In this document: positions 39,206 through 47,062 of the stretch, piece after piece
Layout of the letters: every line of letters starts with the position of its first letter
How positions within the stretch are numbered: the stretch's first letter is position 1
Source of the DNA: Nonomuraea muscovyensis
GTDB taxonomy: Bacteria > Actinomycetota > Actinomycetes > Streptosporangiales > Streptosporangiaceae
DNA: 64,000 bases
Direction of reading: 5' to 3'
NCBI RefSeq assembly: GCF_014207745.1
Contig: NZ_JACHJB010000003.1
Coordinates: forward strand, 1,240,001-1,304,000
Translations under genes and position numbers: made by a program
The notes under the pieces: model-generated
Seen by the model: the letters and a program-made list of their open reading frames with translations, nothing else
What the model was told of the DNA's origin: nothing
Database searches by the model: none

Positions 39206-40756
39206 ATGGATGATCAACGCGAACGTGCCATGGCCGACGTCATACGCGGCATGGCCGCGCAGATCGCGGAAGGCGCTCCCCAGGGCTGGAAGCGGGGATG
39301 GGTGCACGCCTACCGCGGCCCGTCCTCCTCGGGACACCGCGGCGCGGGATACGAGATGTCCGACGGCAGCATGGGCGACCTGCCCGCCGCCCTCGGCGGG
39401 CTGAACAGGCTCTACAAGCTCAGTGGCGCCTCGCCGGCGGATCTGACGGTCGATCTGGCCGTCGACTCCTCGGGCCGGTTCGAGGCGGTGACCAGTCGGG
39501 CGATCACCCGGGACCATTCGGGTCTGTTCCTGTACGTCCTGCGCCCGGACGTGCTGCCCCGCGAGCCCGGCGCCGACCAGGACCCACCGTCGAACCCGGC
39601 GCCGGCGGGCGACCCGGATGAGGCCGTGCGGCTGTTCCGGGAGTACGTGAGACGGCGTGCCGAGATCATCGGGGAGGAGTTCCTGCCCGAGCCGCTGGAC
39701 CCGGCCGAGCGGGCCGCGCTGCTGGACGCCTTCCCCGGCGACCTGCCCCCCGACCTGGTGGCCCTGTACGGCGAGGCCGACGGCGACGACGAGACCGGGC
39801 TCTTCCACAACCACCTGTGGTTCCCCCTGGAGTCCACGACGACCTACGTCCACCACCGGCCCGAACGGAGATGGACCGGCGACCCGCTCTGGTCGATGAC
39901 CGGCGACGCGGAGCCGTTCGGCACCATCCGGCGACAGCTCAGCAGCCCGCGCTGGATCCCGTTCGCGACCAGCACCGGCGGCGACTACCTGGCGGTCGAC
40001 ATGGACCCGGGACCCGCGGGCCGCCCGGGCCAGGTCATCCGCGTCGGGATCCACTACGACGGCGAGCCCGTCTATGTCGCCGACTCCGTCACGACCATGC
40101 TGCGCCGGCTCGTGGAGGCACTCGACCGGGGCGACTACGAAGACCGCGAGGGCTACCTCGATGTGTACGCCAGGCTCCCGAGCTACCTGGACGACGACCG
40201 CACCTACTGGCGCGGCGCGCCCCCGATCCCGAAGAAGACGCGCAGGATCCAGTCCCTCGTCGTCGACAAGGTCAGGGACCTCGATCTGGAGTCGGTCCGC
40301 GGCGCGCCGCACCTGCGCATGGTGGCGTTGTTCGGCGAGGGGCCCGTCGATCTGGAGCCCCTGCGCGACGTCCCGCTCGAGGCGTTGCGGCTGGAGCTGG
40401 ACGCGGCCGATCTGAGCCCGCTGGCCGGACACCCGACCTTGCGCGCGGTGACCCTCGGCACGCGGGACCCCGTCGATCTCGGCGTGCTGCGGACGTTCCC
40501 GCGTCTGGAAGGACTCGAACTGGCGGAGGGCGCCGCCCGGGACCTCGCCGTGATCGGCGAGCTGGACGGGCTGCTCTCACTCACGCTCTCGCCCGAGCAG
40601 TGGCGGCGGCTCGGCGAGCCGCCGCCACTGGCCGCGGCCGGGCTGAACGGCGACCCCACGCCGGGTCAGGTGAGCGAGTGGGCCGCACTGTTCGAAGCCG
40701 GCGAGGAGCTCGGGGGTTGCGCGTACTTCACGGGGCTGCTCGACGGCTCTGCCTGA
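39206..40756 (+). CDS. SMI1/KNR4 (SUKH) domain protein with leucine-rich C-terminus
   Basis: 516 residues. Residues about 150-300 match the SUKH fold (LPPDLVALYGEADGDDETGL, WIPFATSTGGDYLAVD, GQVIRVGIHYDGEPVYVAD), common in toxin-immunity proteins and scaffold proteins. The C-terminal 180 residues have irregular leucine-rich repeats (LRDVPLEALRLELDAADLSP; LRTFPRLEGLELAEGA). The N-terminal 130 residues are unassigned. No toxin gene is next to it, so an immunity role is unproven. The start is ATG 39206; ATG 39230 is possible. Confidence 0.7.
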   Translation: MDDQRERAMADVIRGMAAQIAEGAPQGWKRGWVHAYRGPSSSGHRGAGYEMSDGSMGDLPAALGGLNRLYKLSGASPADLTVDLAVDSSGRFEAVTSRAITRDHSGLFLYVLRPDVLPREPGADQDPPSNPAPAGDPDEAVRLFREYVRRRAEIIGEEFLPEPLDPAERAALLDAFPGDLPPDLVALYGEADGDDETGLFHNHLWFPLESTTTYVHHRPERRWTGDPLWSMTGDAEPFGTIRRQLSSPRWIPFATSTGGDYLAVDMDPGPAGRPGQVIRVGIHYDGEPVYVADSVTTMLRRLVEALDRGDYEDREGYLDVYARLPSYLDDDRTYWRGAPPIPKKTRRIQSLVVDKVRDLDLESVRGAPHLRMVALFGEGPVDLEPLRDVPLEALRLELDAADLSPLAGHPTLRAVTLGTRDPVDLGVLRTFPRLEGLELAEGAARDLAVIGELDGLLSLTLSPEQWRRLGEPPPLAAAGLNGDPTPGQVSEWAALFEAGEELGGCAYFTGLLDGSA

Positions 40757-40786
40757 CCGCATGCAGCTGGGGTCAGGGTCGCGATC

Positions 40787-40981
40787 ATGTGGATCGACCA
40801 GGTGACCGAGATGTTGACCGACGCGGCGGAGATCGCGATCCTTCCCCGTTTCCGGGCGCTGGCCGACGGAGAGGTGGCCGAGAAGTCGCCCGGCGAGGTG
40901 GCCACCGTGGCCGACCGTGAGGCCGAGGAGCTGATCAGCCCCACGTGCTGGAACACGGCGCGGTCGCTGCTGCTGGGCTGA
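40787..40981 (+). pseudogene. Truncated inositol-monophosphatase-family gene
   Basis: A 64-codon frame whose first 50 residues (VTEMLTDAAEIAILPRFRAL, VATVADREAEELI) match the N-terminus of inositol monophosphatase or 3'(5')-bisphosphate nucleotidase proteins, which are about 260 residues long. After that the similarity stops, the frame changes character and a TGA follows. The metal-binding DPIDGT region is missing, so no active enzyme can be made. It is a remnant inside the accessory block. Confidence 0.6.
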
Positions 40982-41009
40982 TCGCCTCCCATGCCGGCCG
41001 GCGGTGCCC

Positions 41010-41465
41010 TCAGAGATGGCGGGACAACCGTTCCGCGAGGATCCGGGCGCGGGCGAGCTGGACCTTGCGCGCCTGGCCCGCCGCGAACCCGGCCAGGAGC
41101 CACGGGGCCGTCAGGTCGAGCCGGTCGCTCACCCGGGTGCCGGCGCCGTCCGGCGCGACATCGAAGCGGTAGGCCATGCGAACGCGTCCCGGGCTGCGCA
41201 CCTCGCCGTACACGGACCGGCCGTCGGTGTGGAGTACCACGTCGATCGGGTTGTCGTAGGTGAGGAACCGGAGGAATCGGAAGCGCTCGACGGCCGTGTA
41301 CCGGATCACCCCAGGCTCGGAGCGGTCCACATCACGGACGGCGACCACGAGCGGGGACAGGCCGATGTAGCTCTCCGGAGTCGTGAGGTGCTCGAACACC
41401 TTCTCCGGTGCGACGTCCACGTGGAACTCGTGGGTCAGCACGCTGTTCGACACCCGGCCTCCCAT
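41010..41465 (-). CDS. SRPBCC-family (START-like) protein
   Basis: 151 residues with the SRPBCC opening THEFHVDVAPEKVFEHLTTPESY and a long C-terminal helix. This fold binds hydrophobic ligands such as lipids and polyketides, and some members are cyclases. The start is ATG 41465, or GTG 41453 which has GGGAGG close upstream. It is divergent from a secreted DUF1838 protein by 101 bases. Ligand unknown. Confidence 0.75.
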   Translation of the reverse strand: MGGRVSNSVLTHEFHVDVAPEKVFEHLTTPESYIGLSPLVVAVRDVDRSEPGVIRYTAVERFRFLRFLTYDNPIDVVLHTDGRSVYGEVRSPGRVRMAYRFDVAPDGAGTRVSDRLDLTAPWLLAGFAAGQARKVQLARARILAERLSRHL

Positions 41466-41566
41466 GCCTGCGCGTTCTGTCGCGGAATTGTGGCAAGATC
41501 CCGCGCCGCCGGGAAGCGCGGAATTATCACGAATGGACCGGTTGAGGTGGGGGTGCACCAACTGGC

Positions 41567-42598
41567 ATGATCTCGCTGGCTATGTCACCCTCTGCAGCGC
41601 CGGGAGCACTCTTGTTCAAGCGTCGTGGTTTGATCCTGTCCGCAGCCCTCACCATGCTGTTGGTGTGCGTCGCCGTTCCCGGTGCGGCGGCAGGCGATGA
41701 GTTGGATGATCCGACAAATCCGGGTCCGGTTTACAAGACGGTGACGGACAAGAGCGCGCTGCTGTCCTTGCAGACCAACGGGCGCCCGGACGGGCGGGAC
41801 ATGGTCTTCCGGATCTCGGGCTCCGTCTACGCCAACATCGAGGGCAACGCCCACGACCCGGCGCTGCGCCACGGCCAGAAACTGTTCAACATCGAGGGTT
41901 ACAACATCCGGCGGCTGTACCGGGTGCCCGGCACCACGCAGCTCTACCAGCTCTCCCGTGAGATCGTCTTCTACACCGACCCCGCCGATCCGACGAAGGT
42001 CCTGCGGGAGTGGAAGAACCCGATCGACCTCAAGACCTACCCCGTCGTCCCCATCAACAACGACGCGGTGAACTTCGGCCCGTTCAACGTCACCTCCTCC
42101 TACGTCGGCCCGCCCCTGCGGCAGATGCACGACGAGACCGAGTGGACCAGCGACATCCCGGTGCGCGCGGACCTCAAGACCGCGCTGGGCGAGTCGTTCG
42201 GCCTGGTGAACGGGGTCTACGCGGCCCAGGAGATGTTCGACTTCTACGTCGACGACCGGGAGGTCGCCACCCGCACGGTCGCGGGCACCGTGCCCAAGGG
42301 GGCGATGAACACCAAGATCAGCTGGGCCAGGACGAGCCCATGGGCGCCGTTCCTGTGCCTGCCGGAGACCGATGTCCGCGGCCAGCTCACCTACCACGCC
42401 CGCAGTTGGTCGCTGCAGTCCTACGACGACATCGAGCCGTGGCTGCGCGCCGAGGTCGAGGCCGCCTACCCGCTCTTCAGGGCCGCCCCCACCGCGCCCG
42501 GCCCGAGCGAGAACTCCTGGACGTCCTTCTACAACAAGCAACTGGGCAAGGGAGCCACCACCTGGGCCGGCTGGTGCGCCGCCAACGGAAAGGGCTGA
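41567..42598 (+). CDS. Secreted DUF1838-family protein
   Basis: 343 residues. The N-terminus has KRR followed by a hydrophobic core (LILSAALTMLLVCVAV) and AAAG, a Sec signal with probable cleavage near residue 42. The mature part matches DUF1838: FNIEGYNIRRLYRVPGTTQL, SREIVFYTDPADPTKVLREW and KTYPVVPINNDAVNF. No biochemical function is known for the family. A bidirectional terminator follows 18 bases after the stop. Start ATG 41567, or ATG 41582. Confidence 0.72.
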   Translation: MISLAMSPSAAPGALLFKRRGLILSAALTMLLVCVAVPGAAAGDELDDPTNPGPVYKTVTDKSALLSLQTNGRPDGRDMVFRISGSVYANIEGNAHDPALRHGQKLFNIEGYNIRRLYRVPGTTQLYQLSREIVFYTDPADPTKVLREWKNPIDLKTYPVVPINNDAVNFGPFNVTSSYVGPPLRQMHDETEWTSDIPVRADLKTALGESFGLVNGVYAAQEMFDFYVDDREVATRTVAGTVPKGAMNTKISWARTSPWAPFLCLPETDVRGQLTYHARSWSLQSYDDIEPWLRAEVEAAYPLFRAAPTAPGPSENSWTSFYNKQLGKGATTWAGWCAANGKG

Positions 42599-42616
42599 CG
42601 CCGGCCCGCACACGAC

Positions 42617-42660
42617 GATCCCAGCCGCCGGGCCCTCGGAGGCTTCGGGCGGCTGGGATC
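42617..42660. terminator. Bidirectional terminator between DUF1838 and YceI genes
   Basis: GATCCCAGCCGCC (42617-42629) pairs perfectly with GGCGGCTGGGATC (42648-42660) around an 18-base loop. It lies between two convergent genes, whose stops are at 42598 and 42665. Confidence 0.85.
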
Positions 42661-42664
42661 CTCC

Positions 42665-43219
42665 CTACTGCTTGGGTACGAGGCCGAGGTCGAACCGTAT
42701 CTCGACCTCGTCGCCGACCTTGAGCGCGCCGAAGAACGCCGAGTAGGGCCGGATCCCCCATCGGGACTGCACGATGACCGCCGAGCCGTTCGCGCGTCCC
42801 CCGGCCAAAGTGCCCTGTATCGCGACGGGCAGTGTGGCGCCGACCATGGTGAGGTCGCCCTCGACCTGGAACGACTCCGCCGTGCCCCCGACCCGTGACG
42901 ACCGGAACGTGATCATCGGATGGCGTCCGCTGTGCAGGATCTTCTCCCGGATGATCTTCTCGATCTCCTCGCGATCGGCGGCCGTGAGCGGTTTGACGCC
43001 GCCGGTCCCCTTCTGAACCTCGAACGACCCGGTGTCCGCCTCAACCGTCACCGAGGAGCCGGCCGGGTCGGCGGGGTCGATCGTGGCGTCGCCGTGCCAG
43101 CGGGTGACCGCGATGGTGAGATCGTGGCCGGCCTTCGCGCCGAACCCGGCACGCGTCGTATGGACCAGGAGCCGGCCGGACTCGGGTCCCAACGTGTAGC
43201 TACCAGCGGTGATGCCCAC
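42665..43219 (-). CDS. YceI-family lipid-binding protein (cytoplasmic form)
   Basis: 184 residues of the YceI lipocalin-like beta-barrel, which binds polyisoprenoids or other amphiphiles. Typical stretches are TRAGFGAKAGHDLTIAVTRW at the start, HPMITFRSSRV, and GDLTMVGATLPV in the middle. No signal peptide is present, unlike periplasmic YceI. It lies about 3 kb from the cis-prenyltransferase gene; a ligand link is only suggestive. Confidence 0.82.
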   Translation of the reverse strand: MGITAGSYTLGPESGRLLVHTTRAGFGAKAGHDLTIAVTRWHGDATIDPADPAGSSVTVEADTGSFEVQKGTGGVKPLTAADREEIEKIIREKILHSGRHPMITFRSSRVGGTAESFQVEGDLTMVGATLPVAIQGTLAGGRANGSAVIVQSRWGIRPYSAFFGALKVGDEVEIRFDLGLVPKQ

Positions 43220-43271
43220 CTGACCAGGTTAGCTCCGTACGGGGGAAGGGCGGGGCCCGCGCTCGGAGCGT

Positions 43272-44573
43272 CTACGCGGGCGACGGGATGTCGGCGATCC
43301 TGACGGAGAAGACGACCCGCTCCTCCTCGCCCTCGGTGAGGCCCCACAACTCGCCGGTCCCGTACCAGAGGGACAGGTCCTCCGGCCGGTGGGCCCAGCG
43401 CGTGTGGGCGTCGATCGTCCAGGTGGAGGCGGCGCCGCTGACGTTCACGGTGGCGAACCGCCTGCCGGGGTCCGGGCCGGGGTGGGAACCGGCCGACATG
43501 TTGAGGTACAGGCGGTCGCCGTCGGCCTGGACGCCCTGCACGTCGCTGATGGCGTCGGCCGGGTCGGCCGGAACGGTGGACACCCACGCCTGAGCGGGGG
43601 CGGTGACGAGCCGGTAGTCACCGTCGGGGGGCGGCTGGAAGCGGTAGCGGACCAGCTTGGTGCCGGCCAGGGAGGCGGAGGTGCCGCTGGAGCGCTTGTA
43701 CGTGCCCGCGATCAGGGTCGCGCCGCCGGAGCTGCGGCGGTCCAGGGAGACGTAGTCGAAGAGGATCGGGGTGATGTAGTGGCGTATTTCCGGAATGACG
43801 TACTTGTAGTCACCGCCGCTTCCGTCCTTCTTGCGATAGATCTTGCGGGTGTCGAACACCCGGATGGTGTGCCGCGTCGAGTCGGGGCCCGAGTAGCCGT
43901 TCCAGTTGGAGCTGGAGGTCATGAACAGGTAGGGGCCGTACCACGCCAGACCGCCGCCGTGTCCGTAGACGCGCCTCAGCATTCCCCGCCCGTCCACCCA
44001 TACGGGCAGGACGTTGCGGTAGCGGCGCTCGTCCAGGTCGACGACCGACAGGATGACGGAGTTGGTGCGGTAGTCGGGCGCGTCGGGGTCGGGTGAGTTC
44101 AGCCACGCCCAGCTCGTGATGAGCGCCCTGTGGTCGCTCCCGATCGGGGTGCCGTCGAGCTGGGCCTCGCCGGAGGTGGCCAGCCCCTGCGGCACCCAGG
44201 GGGAGTGGGGGAGGTCCTGCTTGTCGCCCTGGGCGCCGGGGTTCCAGCAGAACCACGTACGGACCTGCAGCAGCGGCAGATAGGACGCCCGGGCCGCGCA
44301 GCCCGCGTCCTCGCTCCCCGGTAGGGCGGTACGGTCGGTTCCGGTGAGCGCCCCGGCGATCCCCACCCGCTCGTACTCGGCTGAGGGCGGCACCGTATAG
44401 GGGTCGGAGCCGGCGGTCAGGTTGAGACCCGTCAGGCTCAACGCCTTGAGCGGCGCCACATCGGCCGTCCTCGCCGCCGCGCTGGCCGGAGACATCACGG
44501 GTGAGACCAGGGCCGCCACGGCCACCGTTCTCGCGAACCAGGTCAGAGCAGTCGCCGCCCAGTGCTTGGCCAC
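43272..44573 (-). CDS. Secreted protein of unknown function
   Basis: 433 residues with a Sec signal (hydrophobic core TVAVAALVSPVM, then ASAAA; cleavage near residue 33). The mature protein is rich in aromatic residues and beta-strand-like segments (RALITSWAWLNSPDPDAP, GLAWYGPYLFMTSSSNW, DVQGVQADGDRLYLN), suggesting a beta-propeller-like fold, but no named family is recognised. GTG 44573 has AGAGGGGA upstream. Two cysteines in the N-terminal part may form a disulfide. Confidence 0.65.
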   Translation of the reverse strand: MAKHWAATALTWFARTVAVAALVSPVMSPASAAARTADVAPLKALSLTGLNLTAGSDPYTVPPSAEYERVGIAGALTGTDRTALPGSEDAGCAARASYLPLLQVRTWFCWNPGAQGDKQDLPHSPWVPQGLATSGEAQLDGTPIGSDHRALITSWAWLNSPDPDAPDYRTNSVILSVVDLDERRYRNVLPVWVDGRGMLRRVYGHGGGLAWYGPYLFMTSSSNWNGYSGPDSTRHTIRVFDTRKIYRKKDGSGGDYKYVIPEIRHYITPILFDYVSLDRRSSGGATLIAGTYKRSSGTSASLAGTKLVRYRFQPPPDGDYRLVTAPAQAWVSTVPADPADAISDVQGVQADGDRLYLNMSAGSHPGPDPGRRFATVNVSGAASTWTIDAHTRWAHRPEDLSLWYGTGELWGLTEGEEERVVFSVRIADIPSPA

Positions 44574-44591
44574 GCAAGTCCCCTCTGTGGA

Positions 44592-44603
44592 GAAAACGCT
44601 TCC
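44592..44603 (-). promoter_or_regulatory. LacI-family-like operator before the secreted protein gene
   Basis: GAAAACGCTTCC (on the minus strand GGAAGCGTTTTC) fits the common LacI-family operator core with a central CG. It lies 19 bases before the GTG of the secreted protein gene. Weak evidence; no LacI gene is nearby. Confidence 0.25.
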
Positions 44604-44772
44604 GGCAACACTTACGTGGATCTTGACTCGGCGGCCCGCCCCGCCGCAACACTCGCTTCCGCCGACCTGATCCGCCCTCGGCCCGTGCGAGTTCGGACTC
44701 CCCGGGCGCCGGCCCTCGGACGGCTGCTCGCGGGGACGCTCGTGCCGGGGCGCCATCGCCCTGTTGAGCCGG

Positions 44773-45408
44773 TCAGGAGCCGGTGAGGTCGCGTTCCAGG
44801 GTGCGGGCGTACGACTCGACGGCGGCGACGATGTCCACCGCCTCCGGGTCCAGCAGCCACTGCGTCTGCAGCCCGTCGAGCGTGGCGATGATCTCGGCCG
44901 CCTTGGCCTCCGGGTCCAGCCCGGCCCGCGTGAGCCCCGTCCGCTGGGCCGCGCGGACGGTGTCGGCGACGATGGCGCGCATCGCGCGGTAGCGGGCGAC
45001 GAAGTGGTCGTGCCCCGGGGCGTCCGGCTCCAGACTCTCCGCCACCAGCACCGTGAACAGCTTGGCCAGCCCCGCCCGGTACTTGTTGCGGCGGGCGAAC
45101 TCCGGCAGTGCCCGCAGCCGGTCGGCCGGCTCCATGCCGAGCAGCTCCATGGCGAACGCCTCGCTGTCGAGGTCACGCCGCTCTATCACCGCCAGCAGGA
45201 GCCCCGCCTTGTTGCCGAAGTGGTGCAGCAGGCCGGGCTCGGTGATCCCGGCCCGGGCGGCCACGTCGGCCAGCGAGGTGCCCCGGTAGCCGCGCTCGGC
45301 GAACAACTCGGCGGCGATCAGGATGATCTCCTCGCGGCGAAGGCGGGCCCGTTCGCGGCGGCTCGTCGCGGGCCCGTCCCCGTGGAGGGGTTGATCAGCG
45401 CGGCTCAT
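44773..45408 (-). CDS. TetR-family transcriptional regulator
   Basis: 211 residues: helix-turn-helix at about 20-65 (IAAELFAERGYRGTSLADVAARAGI, TEPGLLHHFGNKAGLL) and a C-terminal ligand domain. It is divergent from a secreted lipase gene with 56 bases between, in which GCTA-N4-TAGC (45412-45423) is a possible binding site, so it probably represses itself and the lipase. Start ATG 45408 rather than eight codons upstream. Confidence 0.85.
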   Translation of the reverse strand: MSRADQPLHGDGPATSRRERARLRREEIILIAAELFAERGYRGTSLADVAARAGITEPGLLHHFGNKAGLLLAVIERRDLDSEAFAMELLGMEPADRLRALPEFARRNKYRAGLAKLFTVLVAESLEPDAPGHDHFVARYRAMRAIVADTVRAAQRTGLTRAGLDPEAKAAEIIATLDGLQTQWLLDPEAVDIVAAVESYARTLERDLTGS

Positions 45409-45464
45409 GGTGCTAAACCTAGCGCAACTCACCTACCGAGCACTAAGTAAGTGAAGGGGCGACC

Positions 45465-46130
45465 ATGGGACGTCTGCTGGCAGGAGCGGGGGCCGTCGTC
45501 TTAGCGGCGGCCCTGAGCACGAGTTCGGGAGTGGCCTGGGCGCGACAGTCCCAGGGCGAGCCGGTCATCCTCGTCCACGGCTGGAACGGCACCCCCGATT
45601 CCTTCGCCCCCATGAAGGCGGCCCTGCAGCAGGCCGGGCATCCCGCGTACGCGATCGACCTGCCCGGAGAGGAGAACATCGCCAACGCGAACGCCATCGC
45701 CGCCCTGGTCGAGCAGGTACGCCAGACGCACGGCGCCGACAAGGTGAGCCTGGTCGGTCACAGCATGGGCGGCCTGTCGGCCCGGTACTACCTGAAGTCC
45801 CTCGGCGGCACCACCAAGACCCTGAGCTACGTCTCCATGGGCACCGGCCAGCGTGGCTACTGGCCCGCGTGCCTGCTCCCGGCCGCGCAGGGCGGCCAGA
45901 TGTGCCCCACGAGCACGTTCATGACGCAGCTCAACAGCGGCGACCCGACGCCCGGCGCGGTCCGCTACACCGTGCTGGCCAGTTCGCTCGACGAGACCCG
46001 CAACGACACCATCGACGGTGTGGCGTGCAGGGCCGAGCTGCCGGGCGTGCCGCACGCGGAGGAGCCGGGGAACGCGGCGTTCGTCGACGCGGTCCTGACC
46101 GCGCTCGGCGGCGGCTGCCCGGCGGCGTGA
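45465..46130 (+). CDS. Secreted lipase/esterase (alpha/beta hydrolase)
   Basis: 221 residues with a signal peptide ending near AWAR (residue 27). The mature enzyme has the oxyanion motif HGWNG, nucleophile elbow GHSMGG, a likely catalytic Asp in SSLDETRND and His in GVPHAEE: the layout of bacterial family I triacylglycerol lipases such as Bacillus LipA. Four cysteines probably form disulfides. ATG 45465 has AAGGGG upstream. It probably acts outside the cell on lipids and is controlled by the divergent TetR. Confidence 0.85.
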   Translation: MGRLLAGAGAVVLAAALSTSSGVAWARQSQGEPVILVHGWNGTPDSFAPMKAALQQAGHPAYAIDLPGEENIANANAIAALVEQVRQTHGADKVSLVGHSMGGLSARYYLKSLGGTTKTLSYVSMGTGQRGYWPACLLPAAQGGQMCPTSTFMTQLNSGDPTPGAVRYTVLASSLDETRNDTIDGVACRAELPGVPHAEEPGNAAFVDAVLTALGGGCPAA

Positions 46131-46277
46131 ACGCGCCACCGCATCCTCCGCGACGCCCTCACGGGCACGGGGCTGGTGTACTGCCCGACCGGGTGGTGGC
46201 ACTAGTCGTACGGTGACCGGTGCTGGGCCTTCGTCACCGGGCCTCCTTTCCGATTCCCGCTCGACTACCAAGAGTCG

Positions 46278-46306
46278 TTCATCACTCACCCACGGTGAGC
46301 TATAGT
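46278..46306 (+). promoter_or_regulatory. Promoter of the prenyltransferase-oxygenase pair with operator in the spacer
   Basis: TTCATC (46278-46283) and TATAGT (46301-46306) are separated by 17 bases. The spacer is almost filled by the perfect palindrome CTCACC-CAC-GGTGAG (46285-46299). A protein on this dyad would block polymerase. The GTG start lies 33 bases after the -10 box. Confidence 0.6.
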
Positions 46307-46338
46307 CGCTCCGGAGGCGGGGGAGCGGAGGCCATGCG

Positions 46339-47061
46339 GTGGTGTCGGGTCTGCCAGGCCACGTGGCGTGCGTCATGGACGGCAACGGGCGGTGGGCCGA
46401 GCGGCGCTCACTGCCCCGGACGGCCGGGCACCGGGCCGCCGAGGCCGCGGTGATCGACGTGATCGAGACGGCCTACGCGGCCGGCATCCCGTGGCTGAGC
46501 CTGTTCGCCTTCTCCACCGAAAACTGGCGGCGGCCCGGCGGCGAGGTCGGCTTCCTGATGCGGCTGGTGCAGCGGGCCGTCCGCAAGCACGCCATGACGC
46601 TGCACGCGCGCGGCATCCGGTGCCGCTTCCTCGGCGACTCCGACGCCAGGATCCCCGCGTCCCTGGCCGGCGACATCACCGACCTCATGACGCTGACCCG
46701 CGCCAACACGCGGATGACGCTGACCGTGGCGTTCGACCACGGCGGGCGCCGCGACATCGTGAGCGCCGCCCGGTCCCTCATCCGCGACCGGGTGCCGGCC
46801 GAGCAGGTCACCGAGGAGAGCTTCGCCCGCCACCTGCCCCACCCCGACACCCCCGACGTGGACCTGGTCATCCGCACCTCCGGGGAGCAGCGCATCTCCA
46901 ACTTCATGCTGTGGCAGGTGGCCTACGCCGAGTGGATGTTCCCCCGGGTGCTGTGGCCGGACTTCCGCGCGGCGCACCTGTGGGAATGCCTGGACGCCTA
47001 CCGGCGGCGCGAGCGCCGGTTCGGCGACGTCCAGGTGCCGACCATGACGCGAGAGGGCTGA
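46339..47061 (+). CDS. cis-Prenyltransferase (polyprenyl diphosphate synthase, UppS superfamily)
   Basis: 240-residue cis-prenyltransferase that adds isopentenyl units in Z configuration to an allylic diphosphate. It has the catalytic Asp in VMDGNGRWA (D14), FAFSTENWRRP, and the C-terminal IRTSGEQRISNFMLWQ-AYAEW motif that binds isopentenyl diphosphate. The length fits the family, but product chain length cannot be read safely. GTG 46339 has GGAGG seven bases upstream. It is one base apart from an EF-hand oxygenase-like gene and has its own promoter, so it is probably a second, specialised enzyme beside the housekeeping UppS. Confidence 0.86.
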   Translation: MVSGLPGHVACVMDGNGRWAERRSLPRTAGHRAAEAAVIDVIETAYAAGIPWLSLFAFSTENWRRPGGEVGFLMRLVQRAVRKHAMTLHARGIRCRFLGDSDARIPASLAGDITDLMTLTRANTRMTLTVAFDHGGRRDIVSAARSLIRDRVPAEQVTEESFARHLPHPDTPDVDLVIRTSGEQRISNFMLWQVAYAEWMFPRVLWPDFRAAHLWECLDAYRRRERRFGDVQVPTMTREG

Positions 47062-47062
47062 G

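Noticed and set aside
38821-39207. Minus-strand frame of 128 codons in the gap after hom as a possible transposase remnant
   Set aside because: No DDE or helix-turn-helix motif could be recognised; Arg-rich composition is typical of shadow frames.
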